A stretch of DNA of 64,000 nucleotides from Acanthochromis polyacanthus (lineage: Eukaryota > Chordata > Actinopteri > Pomacentridae): contig NC_067127.1 in NCBI RefSeq assembly GCF_021347895.1, forward strand, positions 16,836,984 through 16,900,983, written 5' to 3'. The notes beneath the pieces were generated by a model. That model was not told where the DNA came from. It saw only the letters and a list, made by a program, of their open reading frames with translations, and ran no database searches. This document shows positions 1 through 12,700 of the stretch, piece by piece (within the stretch, counting starts at the first letter, position 1; each line of letters opens with the position of its first letter). The position numbers and the translations under genes were made by a program.

Positions 1-349
1 GTTAATAAATTAACAGACCTTGGGAAAAACTAGACACACTGAGATTTACCAAAGCCATTCAGGAATATAAAAAAGTTGTCTCTCTTTGTATTTTTCTCTA
101 CTACTGTGTCTTAAAATGTGATGAGGAAACATACTTTAAATTTAGCTCATACAGCGCATTCATTTACCTTTAACAGAATTTTGCCACCTTATATGTGTGA
201 TGATCGTGTGGTTGGAAATGTGTTTGCTCGTCTTTGTGTATGTTTATCGTATGATGTTTTGCTTCTTTTGTTAGACATTGCTCAATGTTTTTTTAAAAAT
301 ATATTTTCCGCAAATCAAATCCGATTAATTTTATCATGCATGCACTTAC

Positions 350-499
350 CTCAGCCTTGGCCCAGATCTTCCAGTCCAACAGAACATCTGAGAGAAGCCT
401 GATATCCTGCACCACAGCGATCGACTCAGTGTCCAAACGGAACTGACCATCGTCCCCCAGGAGCAGGATGGGTCCACTGCAACACCCATCAAGTAAAGT
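350..499 (-). CDS. lyst: lyst exon (TLLDGCCSG...[11 protein letters not shown]), last one in window
   Basis: The 50-codon exon encodes [20 protein letters not shown] then [20 protein letters not shown] and [10 protein letters not shown]. Acceptor ttgtag, donor GAG/gtaagt. The gene continues to the left of the window. Confidence 0.93.
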
Positions 500-3400
500 C
501 TACAAAGACACAATGTGGCTATTAGAAATACAGCCACGTCTAAAGTGTTTCTATGCCGCTTACTCTAATCAGACACATACCTCAGCATATTGATAACAAT
601 CGCTGCAGAAACAACCTTACTGTGCAAAACCTTAAATAGGAGGAAAATCAATGTATTCGTCATGAAATTTTTGGAATGCTTATCACTCTGTCAAAACTAA
701 TGCCATTTGCTCCCTGAGCAGCCCTGTCTGTATTGATCAAAGCCTATAAATTGTGACCAGCTTCACTGCAGTGGTCATAAATCTTGCAGTCCTTTATGCC
801 TGGGGAAGACTGAGGTATTAAAAGACAAAAGCTTGCAGTTTAACACACAGTAACACTGTCTGTATGACAGAGTAAAAAGGTTAAATTAACTTTGAGATAT
901 GCAACAGAAAGATTTCTTACAGCATAAACTGATAAGTATATATAATATATATATTTATGTAATAAACTTCCAACAACTGCAGCACAGTATGTTCCTTTCT
1001 ACATAGGAATGATTATGAGTGTTTCATATTAATAATCAGTGCAGTTCCGTGCTATACAATACAGGATGTGGAAACAAAGTGACAAAGGCAATCAGAGGTG
1101 CTGTGTGACTCTGCAGGAGCTTAGTGTTTCATCAAGTCAGACAGAATCCATTTCAGCACAGAGCCATCACACAGCTCAATTACAGACACAGCCAGAGGGT
1201 CAAGTAACAGCAGGGTCACCAACACCGGCTCAAAGAGGCACCACTGCGTTGGCCTGGATCAGATTCATGGCAAAAACAAGTGATTGTGAATATATTTTAC
1301 TGCACTGATCATCAGAGGCTGTGGGAACCGAAGAAAGCAAAGAGTTCAGGACGTGACTCACTTTCAGCATATGATATCCTACGATGCATTTGGACTTGAT
1401 GAGGACCTGATGGATCATAGAGTAACCATGGTAACAGTCCATTTCGTGGATACGGTGTTGGTTAAACTTGGACAGAGACAGCAGCACTCGTAGGGCCAGA
1501 GCCTGGGTCTTCTCACAGTCACTCAGCTCCACCGTCTGGACACCGCAGAGCCCGAGAAAGGAAGAACAAAGAAATGAAAACAAAAAATACTGAGCATGAG
1601 AACAATGTACGTTTGCAGGTTATTACTTTGCTGAAGTCTCAAGCGGTAATTCATTCAAACAAATATATCTTTACTTTTCTCTTTTTGTCTTAGAAACAAA
1701 TTTTCTCACTGTACTTTTCATTTGTAGCATCTTTAAAAACATGTACGATGCAGCATATAAATTCTGGAATGCCAACAGAGTAAGAGCTTATTTGCTAGGA
1801 CATTTACTTTGTTAATCAGTATGAGATTTGATTTATCTATACTGTTTTAATAGCTCAAAAAAGTGGCAAAGAAGCAATGGTCTTGTTAACTTTACTTCAA
1901 CAATCTATTGGAATCAATATATGAGGGTGATAGAAGACAGAAATTCTTCTGTTTTCTCTGAGGCGATTTATTTATAAATTTCCTGACACATTATCTGATG
2001 GGAATACACTTAATATTTCAGAAATGTTATGACAAATAGCCACTGTGGTCTCTGAGCACAGAGCTTTATTAGAAAGTAAGGATCATCCTACCTGTGCAAA
2101 GAGAAAGACAAAATTTCCCGTTCCACCGATCTTGTGTAGGACGCTCTGCAGGCCGTGGGTTTCCGTGGGGAGCAGAGCTCTGAGAGCGTTGGACTCCAGG
2201 GAAACACTCTGCACTTCTTTGGAGCTGAAAGGCCGCTGGGTAATCACTGTTTTGGCCTGACCTTTCAGTCTGATTACAGGTTCATAGATGGTGTAGACTC
2301 GTGGACTGCTGGGGGCATACACCACTGCCAAACTCTCCTAGGCAGAAGAACAACACACACAGTCAGGGAAAAACTACCATCTTGTAACTTTAAATAATTA
2401 ATAATATTGTGTATATAGTACATCTTTTTGTATAAATAAATTACCAAACTAGCCCTAGTACAATTTAGACCTGGGCGAGCCTTGCTTAGAGTTTAGGAGA
2501 AGTTAGAGAGAAGTGGGAAATAATTCGTTTTTCTTGTATTACTGCCATTTTTTTTAATCAGCTCGGCTATTATCAACAAATTCATTAGGATTTAATGGGA
2601 GAAAAACTATTATCAGTCTGACTGAAATAGCTGCAGCTTAACTATAATAGCTTTTTTCCATTTGGGAAAAATTACTTCCTACCATGCAGTATCATTAATG
2701 ACAGCTAATTGGAACAGCACATTACTCATACACCGTGAAATGAAACAATAAATGAGACATAGGAGGGATTTGCTATGCTTACAGAGCACTTGAATCACCA
2801 ATACAAGTACGAAGTTTAACATCTGACATGCAGAAATTGGGTAACAGAAGAAAAAAAAACGTGACAATTACACATTTATTTTCTTCCTTCACATTTCATA
2901 ACTGCGCTCTCTTTGTGTTGCGATGTGGATGATGATGCCTTGTGCAAACAAAGACTTACAACCAGAGTCGTCGTGTCTATATCCTTGCTCTTCATCAGAA
3001 TCTCTCTGACGTTCTCACACTTCAGTCCTTCCTGAGTGACAAACTTGGAGAACGTTCCACTTGGCTTGCCATACTTGCAGGGCATTATGGAGGTGAGGTC
3101 TGGTCCACTGGTGTAAAGGTAGAAGGCCTCCTCTGATCCTATTCTAGACCCTGACACAGGCAGACAAACATATAGTGACAGAAACCAACATTACAATGGC
3201 ATGAAAAAAACATTTAAGCCTCAGATACGCCACCATCCATCTACAAGTATGAAAAGACCTCCAAAAAAAAAAAATATATATATCCATCCTTGAACATCTC
3301 ATGCGTGACATGAAGTCTTGTCAGGAAAAATGAGCAAATCTAAACTTTAAATTGTGATATTTCATCAAGACTCACAAACAAATGAACCGCCTGCATAAAC

Positions 3401-6400
3401 TACATCCCTTAAACTCCCAAAAAATGACGTGCTCTTCAGCGCAATAGAGAAACCCTGATTTACTCAGCTGCAATCACAATCATGTGGCAAATACTCTGCA
3501 ATTTCCAGGTGAACTGCAGGATATGCTTACACCGATCACAGAGAAGATGGCAAGAGTGACTGAGCTGAAAATATAACTAAGTATGATGCAGCATGGATCA
3601 GAAACAGCAGAGAGAAGGGCAAGTTGTCACAAAGTTGTTGAAAAATGCCTCGTTTGTGGATGCAAATATGCGAAAAGGCCTTGTCGGATAGACTACTCAT
3701 AGCATGTGGGTGGCATAGCACGTAAAACAAATAATCAAGAAGTTATTATTTATGGCATTACATCTGTGTCATATTGCACAAGAGACATTTTAAAATTCTC
3801 TCTAGTTGCAGTAAAAAATTAGTCCATTGTGAGTAGGACACAGGAGCAACACCCAGAAACTGTTGCTTCTCTTAAGAAATATCGTAATCATTTTGATGTT
3901 TCTTGGATAAGGAAGTGGTAAAAAAAAGAATTGTGAGAAATCCAAATTGGACCCCGGAATCAATCACATTGTTAATGAGCTCCATTATTCCATCAATAAG
4001 TTACAAAGTAATAACCTAAGCAGTCTTGCAACACAAGACCCTTGAGGCGCAATGGTGCACCTTGATGTTTTATTTCTTGCTTTCTTGCAACTTCTTGAAA
4101 TCCTGCAGTCCCTCTTTTCCAAGAAGAGAGTGCTACCAACACTGAATTCCAACGACAGCTGAGAGACGAAGCTTGTCTAAATACATCAGTTGGGTTCACA
4201 CGTTGAGATCGCCTAGATGCAAGCCATTCACAGCCAATTAGAGGCAACAAGAGAAGTATTCAGCAAGCCTCTTGAGAGAATGCTGAGAATCTACAGCGTG
4301 CCACACATCACACCAGTCACAGCCTTGTACAGATGGCCACTGGATAGGCTTTTTTTAAGCATAAATGCATCAAAACCTTTTATGAACATTTATGTACAGT
4401 GCATGGTGCTTGTAAGAATAAAAGTGACAATAAATGGACCACCAGGGAGCAGCACTGAGGGCAGATACAATTATAAAAAGGATTAAAACGGATTGCACGT
4501 AATGTAGAGTACGATGATAACTGTCAGACTGAGATTAAACGTCTGAGAGCTTATGAACACGTGATTCCAGACGGACATATAAGACATGAGTTAACTCACC
4601 GTTGAACAGAAGCACAGTGCCCATGCTCCAGCGTCCACCCTGCTTCAGAAGATCTTCAGAGAAAGGCGTACAGTGGCCCAGCATGCAGAAGGTTTTGTTG
4701 CTGTCAGATGATAAACTGGACTTCCTGGGTAGAGTGTAGTCCAAAGAAACCTCACATTTCCTAAAGAAAAGACAAGAAAAGTTTATTTAACTTAACAAAT
4801 TTAGCAGACTGACCAAACAGCTGATAATCCAGACAGATTCCGATTTCCTCACCAGATGCCACACACCCAGACAACCACACGCCCGTGGATGTTCTTCTTT
4901 CCCTCTGGCTGCTGGCTGTAAGTGAGGCCGAGGTGCTGCCATTGGCCCGCTCTCAGCAGCCCTTCGCCAGAGTCTGCCTGCGCCAGCAGTCCTGCTTTTA
5001 TCTCGTCATTCGGGTCTATACAAATCCTGTGGGAACAGAGCATTACAATGTTTCTTGGCCCATAAACTCTAAAATTCTTCACACAGAAAATTCTTCACAG
5101 TGCTTGAGACTGTAGTCAAAGCTGGAGCTCACCTAAAAGTCAGAGAGCCTGTGGAGAAGTCGGCCCACACTTGAAGCATCAGTGCCTTGGAGCCCATGGA
5201 CAGAATATGAACGAGGCGTTCCTCTACTAATCTTGTCCCAGCCTGAGATGAACCATGGTGTGACTCAGCTGCAAGAGGGCTACTTTCATCTGGCAAGCAA
5301 CGAGAAGAGAATCTCAAAACCGGTTCATGTTTATAGACATCACGCACCAAAGATTCTTATTGAAGGATCTGCGTCTCACCCTTGTCTTTGTCCACGTCCT
5401 TCTCCTCCTGCTCTGCCACCGTCAGCCACATAGAGGCACTGAAGCCGCTGGCCATGTGGGGCCAGCAGTTCTGCCCCACTAGGGGTAAGTGGAGAGGAGC
5501 AATGTGCCAGGGGGAGGAACGGAGGTGGCTCGGTCGGTACGCTATATCCCCCTCCCTGCGACCAGGAGACAGTTTGCCCTTCCACAGCAAACCAACACTT
5601 TTCCCTCCAGCAGCACAGGTTTGTCTGGAGCCAGGGGACAATCCTGCTGGCGTTGAGGCCCCAAGGATTATGGGAAAGGTCAGGAAGTGAAGAGGTTCCA
5701 TATTCATGTTGGCTTCAATGATTTGTAAGATGCCCTTTAGTAAAATCTCCTGACAGGTAACGGAGTAAATGAGAAGTTAGGAGAAGAGTCTTTGTCATTT
5801 TAGATTTGATATAGAAAACACTTCACATATCTGTCTCTGTCTGTTTACAGTTTGTCAGTTAAGTCGTCTTTGTAGCCCCAAATTAAGCAAAATACAACAA
5901 AGCTTATACGCATATTATTAAATCCATATAAAATACATAGATCTAAAAAGCTCAGCATTAAATCTGTAGCACAAATGTAACTAAGTAAAATGAAAAATAA
6001 ATACAATCAGATGCGGGAAATCAAAGTGTTGTCAAAGTGATGTGTTTCATTTTACTACACAGAAAACACAGGTCACATGCCACTATATTCACAAGATTAA
6101 AAATAAAGTGTTCTTTTCCGTTTCAGAAACCCATTTCTAGGGGACAGGTTATTAATGATGTCTGCTGCAGGTTTCCAATTAAACACAGACGTGTGATAAT
6201 AAATTCTGGCTTCACATCTGTACGGCACACTTTGGTGTTAATTCTATATAAAATGAAGCGGGCCTAAGGGAGCATTATGTGTTGATGAGCTTTAGAAAAC
6301 CAAGAAGTGAGAAGAGTGTGACAGGAAGAACGTCTCACATATAAGTTCCTGCTGCTGCTGAAAGACTGAACGTGCACACTGTGACTACAAGCTACTAGTG

Positions 6401-9400
6401 TCAGCACCAACGTAAGCGAGCAAGTGCATTTTTTGAGTGATTGATAAGGCTTGCTATTTACAGTGGGTGGGGTCTTCTCCAGGAAGAGGCGAATCAATAG
6501 AGCCAGTTCCTCCGCTGTGATTCGCTGGCTCACCATGGCAACCAGCAGCTCCACTAGCACAGTCTGGCAATCTGAATGTAGACCAATGAAGAGCAGATTA
6601 CGTAAACAGTTTTCCTGCACTTGGGCATGAACAGAACACCACGGGCAAAAACGCAGAAAAGCATCACTGGCTGCTTTGCTCTCAGCTAAGTTTTATGTCT
6701 GGTAAAGGCAAATTAAAAGGCCATAGACAAGCAAGCATAGACAAGTGAACGACAGGCATCATACACTCAAATCTAAATTATGAACTTTGAGGGAAGATTG
6801 TACAGAATGTTGTTGGAATTATAAATATTATCCACGTTGTATTGGTTGTTTTCCATAAGAAATTGGCTGAAAATATGTCAGAGGCTCACCAACGCTGCAA
6901 AGAGGGTGCATTCACTTAGCCTTTCCTCAGATTACCATGCCAAAAAAGATAAACTCAAATTCTAAATAAGTCTACTGGGTACAAACTCTCCCAAGAACTA
7001 CTAACACTATCTATACTAAATATGACGTTTGAACCCTAAGGACACAGTTGAAATGTCAGGGGCAGGAAAAACATTCTTAGCAGCACAGCATACTGAGTGG
7101 GCCAATTTTTTTTTTCCCTGAGATGGGACACATGAAAAATATCTTTTAATGTCAGATGAGACAAAAATAAGCCAGAATGGTCAAACCTGTAAAGGAGGGG
7201 TCTGTTTGACTGAGGATGTTGTGAAAGCCAGACAAGATAGTTTTGACTCCTCCCTGTGAGAACCAGAACAAGGAGCTCAGTCATATTCTTCAGATCAAAG
7301 CAGATGAGTAAATTAAGACAAATATGAAAGGCTGGTAAGAGCAGTAGAAAGAGGAATAAGCGGTCAGTCTGACCTGGTCATAGAGTAAGGCAGCATTGCG
7401 GCTGTTGGCGTGCACCGCACCAAGCAGGCTGTGGAACACATGACTCAGAACCTCCAGGTCCGGGGAGCCGGAGGCAAGAAGCTGCAGTTCCATTGTGCAG
7501 ATCTCTGGGAACAGGAGCACGCCACGCCCGGGCCCGTCCGTCACCGCCGCAAACTCGCGCAACACGGCCGACTCCACCTTCACTCCTGAGAGACCAACCA
7601 CAGACAGCAGGAGAAGATCAGAGACACAAGGGGCTCGCACACACGCATGAAGACAGCAAACATATCATGCTGATTGGCACGCCGCACGGGTCAACACGTA
7701 GACACACTCTGGCTGCCAGTGCTGCTTGAACGGTTTCACGATCCACAGGCATCCCCTCCTTCAGCTCCAACCTCCCATCTTGGAGGCAGCACATAAAAAT
7801 GAATTATCCTCAGGTCTATGCTCAGTCTCAGAGCAGCATGGGAGTTCCCTCATGATTTACACGAGAGCAGCCCAGCAGGCTCTCACATGGCTTCTGGGAC
7901 CTCCTTTTATTAATGAAGCTCGCCCGTCTCCCGATGCACAGCGACACAGTTTGTCACCATCTAACACTCACACATCCAGCGACACACTGCTTTCAGGGAA
8001 CATAAAATAAAAGATACACCATCCCTGTCCCCCTTAACAACCATGTTGTGCTGTCTTGTGGTTAAATTAAATTGCAGAACCCCCCTCCCACCCCCTTTTG
8101 AATTTTATATCACTTGTTACTGCATTTTTGAAAAAGAACTGCAATCCTTAAGTCCAAAGTCATTCCAATTGACCTTGTACAAATGAATACAAGAAGCTGG
8201 TACAGTGTAAATACGGTTAAGGGACGAGGAAATGTGAGAAGACAGCAGTTACTGGAGCCAGAAAATCTTAATATGAGCATAAAGAGAAAAGCCTGGGGAG
8301 AGGAAATGTGGAATGAGCTAGTAGCAGATGCAGCAGCTGATGGTGATAAGCTATGACACAATATGCCCCAAAAACACTACATGATATCTTTATGGAACTT
8401 GCCTTTACTCCAGAAGCACGACGACTAAATTTAGGTATTGAAATCCAATGATTGGGGGTAAAAAAAGAATGCAAGTAAAGCAGTAGCATCTGTCAGTGAT
8501 CATGCTTAATTCCTTAAAATGATCTATTTTCTATTGAATGAGGGTTTTAATTGTTTAGGTAAGATCGAGTCTTCGATTTGACAAAAACAACACAAAGACG
8601 TATTTGCCAAACTTCTGTCACCACACTGGTTAGAGCAGTTTGTTTATGTGTCCAGACTGACTTAAGAATTACAGATTCCATGTTTTTCAGGACTTACAGA
8701 ATTTTCCAGGAAGTTAAAATCTCCACTCGAGTCACAAGATTCAGCTCATGGGGCCACAGAGTGTAGCTGCCAGTAGTGGTAAAACATAAAACAATGACTC
8801 TATTACAAGCGGACAAAAGTTTAAAAAAAAAAAAAAAGAGTGTAATCAGGCCAAATTCCTAACTTGCAAGACCAGAGTGGAGATGTAGAGCTGACACAAG
8901 AAGCTAAACCACATATTCTGCTTTGTCATCTATGCGCAATACAAACTAACCACTTCATATTGCAAAATATCCTCCTCAGCCCACCAAAGGAGGATGTTGT
9001 ATTTTCACACAAAACAAACAGCCAAACCCTAACTTGGCATTGCAAATTGCCTAAAAATCATGATATTATTTATCAAAAAATGCTCCAGTAATGCAGGGAA
9101 ATGCAAGAGTTATTAGTAACGTCACAAAAAGATTGAATGAATTAGTTCAACGATGGAGGAAGCAAGGTTTCCCAAGGCCAAAAATCTGCCGGTTTAGAGG
9201 TTGAGAACACAACATGACTTCTCAGTTAATCAAAATTAGCCTCCTGACATTTATCATCAACATAAACACACGGTATAGGACAGCAAAGTGATTTACAGTG
9301 TTCTTAAAATAACCCAGGGTTGAAAAATGAATTTGCAGTGTACAGCATCACAAATGACGAGTAAAGTAAACTGTGCAAGTAACCGGTTTGAGCTACTATC

Positions 9401-9688
9401 ATTTGAAGCTGCGAGGTATGTGCAGTAGCTGTGTATTCTTCAGGAGGAGTAAATGGGAGAGAGAGAGAGAGCATGACCGTGCATGTGTCTGGTGTGGAAG
9501 TAAGCGTGGTCCTACCCTCTTCCTGCTTGGCCATGTCCTCAGGGTTGCTTTCGCTGTCGGCGTCGTAGCCCTCCTCCTCCCCCGGGGGCTTGACGCCACA
9601 GCTCTGCACCTCGTCCACCTCCTCGGACAGATCGCCTGCCGGGGCTGTCCCCTCCGTCAACACCTGGAGCTTCTGGGCGAGCAAGAAT

Positions 9689-9739
<51 letters not shown>

Positions 9740-12700
9740 GAGGGGAAGCCAGAAAAAGTCATTAATTTCAAGATTATACAGTTCAAATACAACCGAACCA
9801 AGACGTTTGGCTCATTAGCTGTCAAGGAGTTGTACGATAAGAATTATTTCACAAGAGCTTACCCAATCCTACTAGAAAAAAAAATAAGTTCCTTGACCAA
9901 GAAGTGTAGCGGTGGTCTTACCACTAATGCAGCGAATAAATTGTCAACAAAATGAGCGAAGAAAAAAAAAAAGTACAAGATTTTGGTCATAAGACAAATA
10001 TCAGCTGACTTGCAAGGCACTCACACAGCCCAGTTCCTTGACGTGAACAATCAGTCATCCTATGTGCATGTAGGCAAACACACACACCCACACACAAACA
10101 CTTGCACTCAAGTAAACAGTCAAACCATTTACTTGTTCAAAGAGGCTTATTGTAATACACACCTCTATTCTTTCTGACATGATACCAGGCTGCTTTGATA
10201 TTGAATTATGGGCGAACATTTAAAAGAATAGTCCAGTTCAGTGAACAAACTTTGCAGTGGAAGACTTATCTCGGAGCTCAATAGCACATACTTGTAATGG
10301 TTAAGTGAACATCACACTCTGCTGGGCTCACTGAGAAAGAACTAAGCTCTTAGGAAATAGGTAAATCTATTATATAAAAAGCTAAATCCTCCTGTGTTGG
10401 AATAGGCTTAGTCAGACAGGCATTTTAAGACTTGAGGAAAACACATCTAAGGCTGTGAGATAGGAGACACCCACTACCAGGCGGCAAGTCCTTTTAGTGT
10501 GGACACACAGAAGAAAAATGATTATCTTCTCACATACTTTTTTCCTGTTTATCTCATTTCCTGGAACAAATAAAAGCAGTCTGGCCGTAGCCATATAAGG
10601 TCCTGAGAATCTTTCAATAATGCTGAACAAAGCTCACAGTGATAGTGTCACTATTGAGAAGGCGAGAGTTGCTGAGACTTAAGGATTTTTTTTCTTGTCA
10701 TTGTGAAAAACTGCCAATATGTGTGGATATTACTGATTAAAGAGAAGCTATCTGTTTTTTCATGGTTAAGAAATGTATGTTGGAAGAACTGACAGAAGCA
10801 CACAACAAAGTAAAATCCTGTTTGCAATTCAAAATGAGGCCACTCTGGTTGATGTTTGCATCCACTGCTTGTTCTACACAAGGGCTATCATTATTTATGT
10901 CGGCTGTTTTGTTGTACATCTGGCAGATAACGGCTGCTTAGCAACATAGCGTGAGCGGCCTGACACAGGAGTCCTGATGCTTGACAGCACTTGGCTGGAA
11001 AATGGTTTTCCTCTCATTGTATGCTTGTGTCCTGAATAAACACCACTGCTCTGTTTCACCAGGGTGTTCAGACACTTGTTAGCCAAAGAATCTGTAGATA
11101 GAGTGTGATGACTGAACACAGTCTGCTTCACTCTACTGGAAAAAACAGCTACAAATGAAATATACAATTGTCAATCGGATTGACTGAACTTCATCAAGCA
11201 AAGACTCATTATTCATCTGACTGGATTATATTAGTAAGTAGTTCTGAGACTCCTCACTATAATTGTTCCACTGGACACAATGGAAGACAAGTTAATGTAA
11301 TTGGGTCACACATAGAACGAAAAGCATTTTGTTTCTGGTCACACATAACGGTTTACAAATTGTGTGACATCTCTCGACTCTCCAGTTCTCACGTCTGCCT
11401 GACACCTTTAGAGGCACTTGCCCATGTGGCAACTTGTTGAAATCAGTGGGAATGGGAAAAAGTGAGCACACAAAGCAGCGAAGTAAGAGAGTGAACCTAT
11501 GTGCTTTTTTATTTTATTCTATGTAGATGCTGATTTTTCGGTAGTTTTTGGAAATGGTCGCCTCTTATATCTGACAGAAGAACCATGAAAAGAAGGGAGA
11601 AACAAGAATGATGTATTAAAGTCCTCAGGCAGACCACAACTGGTGACATGGCTGTGTATAGTGGGAATATTAAACCCCTATTTCAAGGTACAATTGGTCT
11701 TAAAATAGCCAACACGAGTCATAGAAGCATTCATGTAATGTCTGAGCAGAGTCTGTTCTAGCACTTAGCTACAGAAGTAACAGGCAGTAAATGCAAAGTA
11801 GTTGTTTAAGATGACAATTTTTGCAGTTGAAGTGTGACCAAAAACATTTTCAATTTTACGTAGAGAATTATTAAAAGATACATTTATGCGTAAATGAAAT
11901 TCAGCAGAGCAAATAAAGATTAGCAGAGAAGCATTTTGCCAAGACTTCTATAATATGATTAACACTGAAGGCGGATAGCTGCATGTATCGTACACCTGAT
12001 GCTTGGCTGGCAATAACCTGAACTTGTCTTTTCATACACAATTATTTTCAAAAAACTATTAAAAAGGTGCAGTAACTTCACTCACAGGTTCTCCCAAGGC
12101 AGGACTCACCCTGTCTGGCTTCTCCTCGGGGGGATCGGGACAGGATGACACCTCGGCCAAGGCCACTCGCAGGAGAGAGTCAAACAGCGGTACAGCAAGG
12201 TCAGAGTTCACCACTCCTGAGCGAGACAGCTGGTCTCTCACCTCAAACAGGGTATCCTCCACTGACTGGAGCTGCAGACGAGGGCAGGCATAACAGTTTA
12301 ATTGAAGCCAAGGTAAACATAATTCTTTTTGTGGTTGATGTGTTCGCAGACTAACTGGATGGGATGATACACATGGTGTTTAACAAACCTGATAAGAAAG
12401 CTCAGGCTCTATCCTCTGCAGTGTTGAGTTTGCGCTGTGTAGACAAATAGCCAATAAGGCCTCAAGGAGACGAATACTTTGTAGTTGCCACTCCTCCTCC
12501 AGCTTCTTTGCGGGATCTTTGGTCCTTCCCTCAGCTGGACCAGTGCTGAGGGTGTCGGCTGAATCATGAGACGTCTCCTCCAGTGCCAGTGAAGTTGCTG
12601 GAGCTGTGGAGTCGGGGCTGCCTTTACCTTTACCATCTCTTTTCTTCTTTGCTTTTCCATCCTTGGTCTTACAGGAGAGTTTCTGTATAACCATGGCCAT

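Noticed and set aside
9622..9825. Ser-Leu repeat protein in the reading frame through the GA array
   Set aside because: It is the translation of a (TC)n microsatellite upstream of a splice acceptor, not coding.
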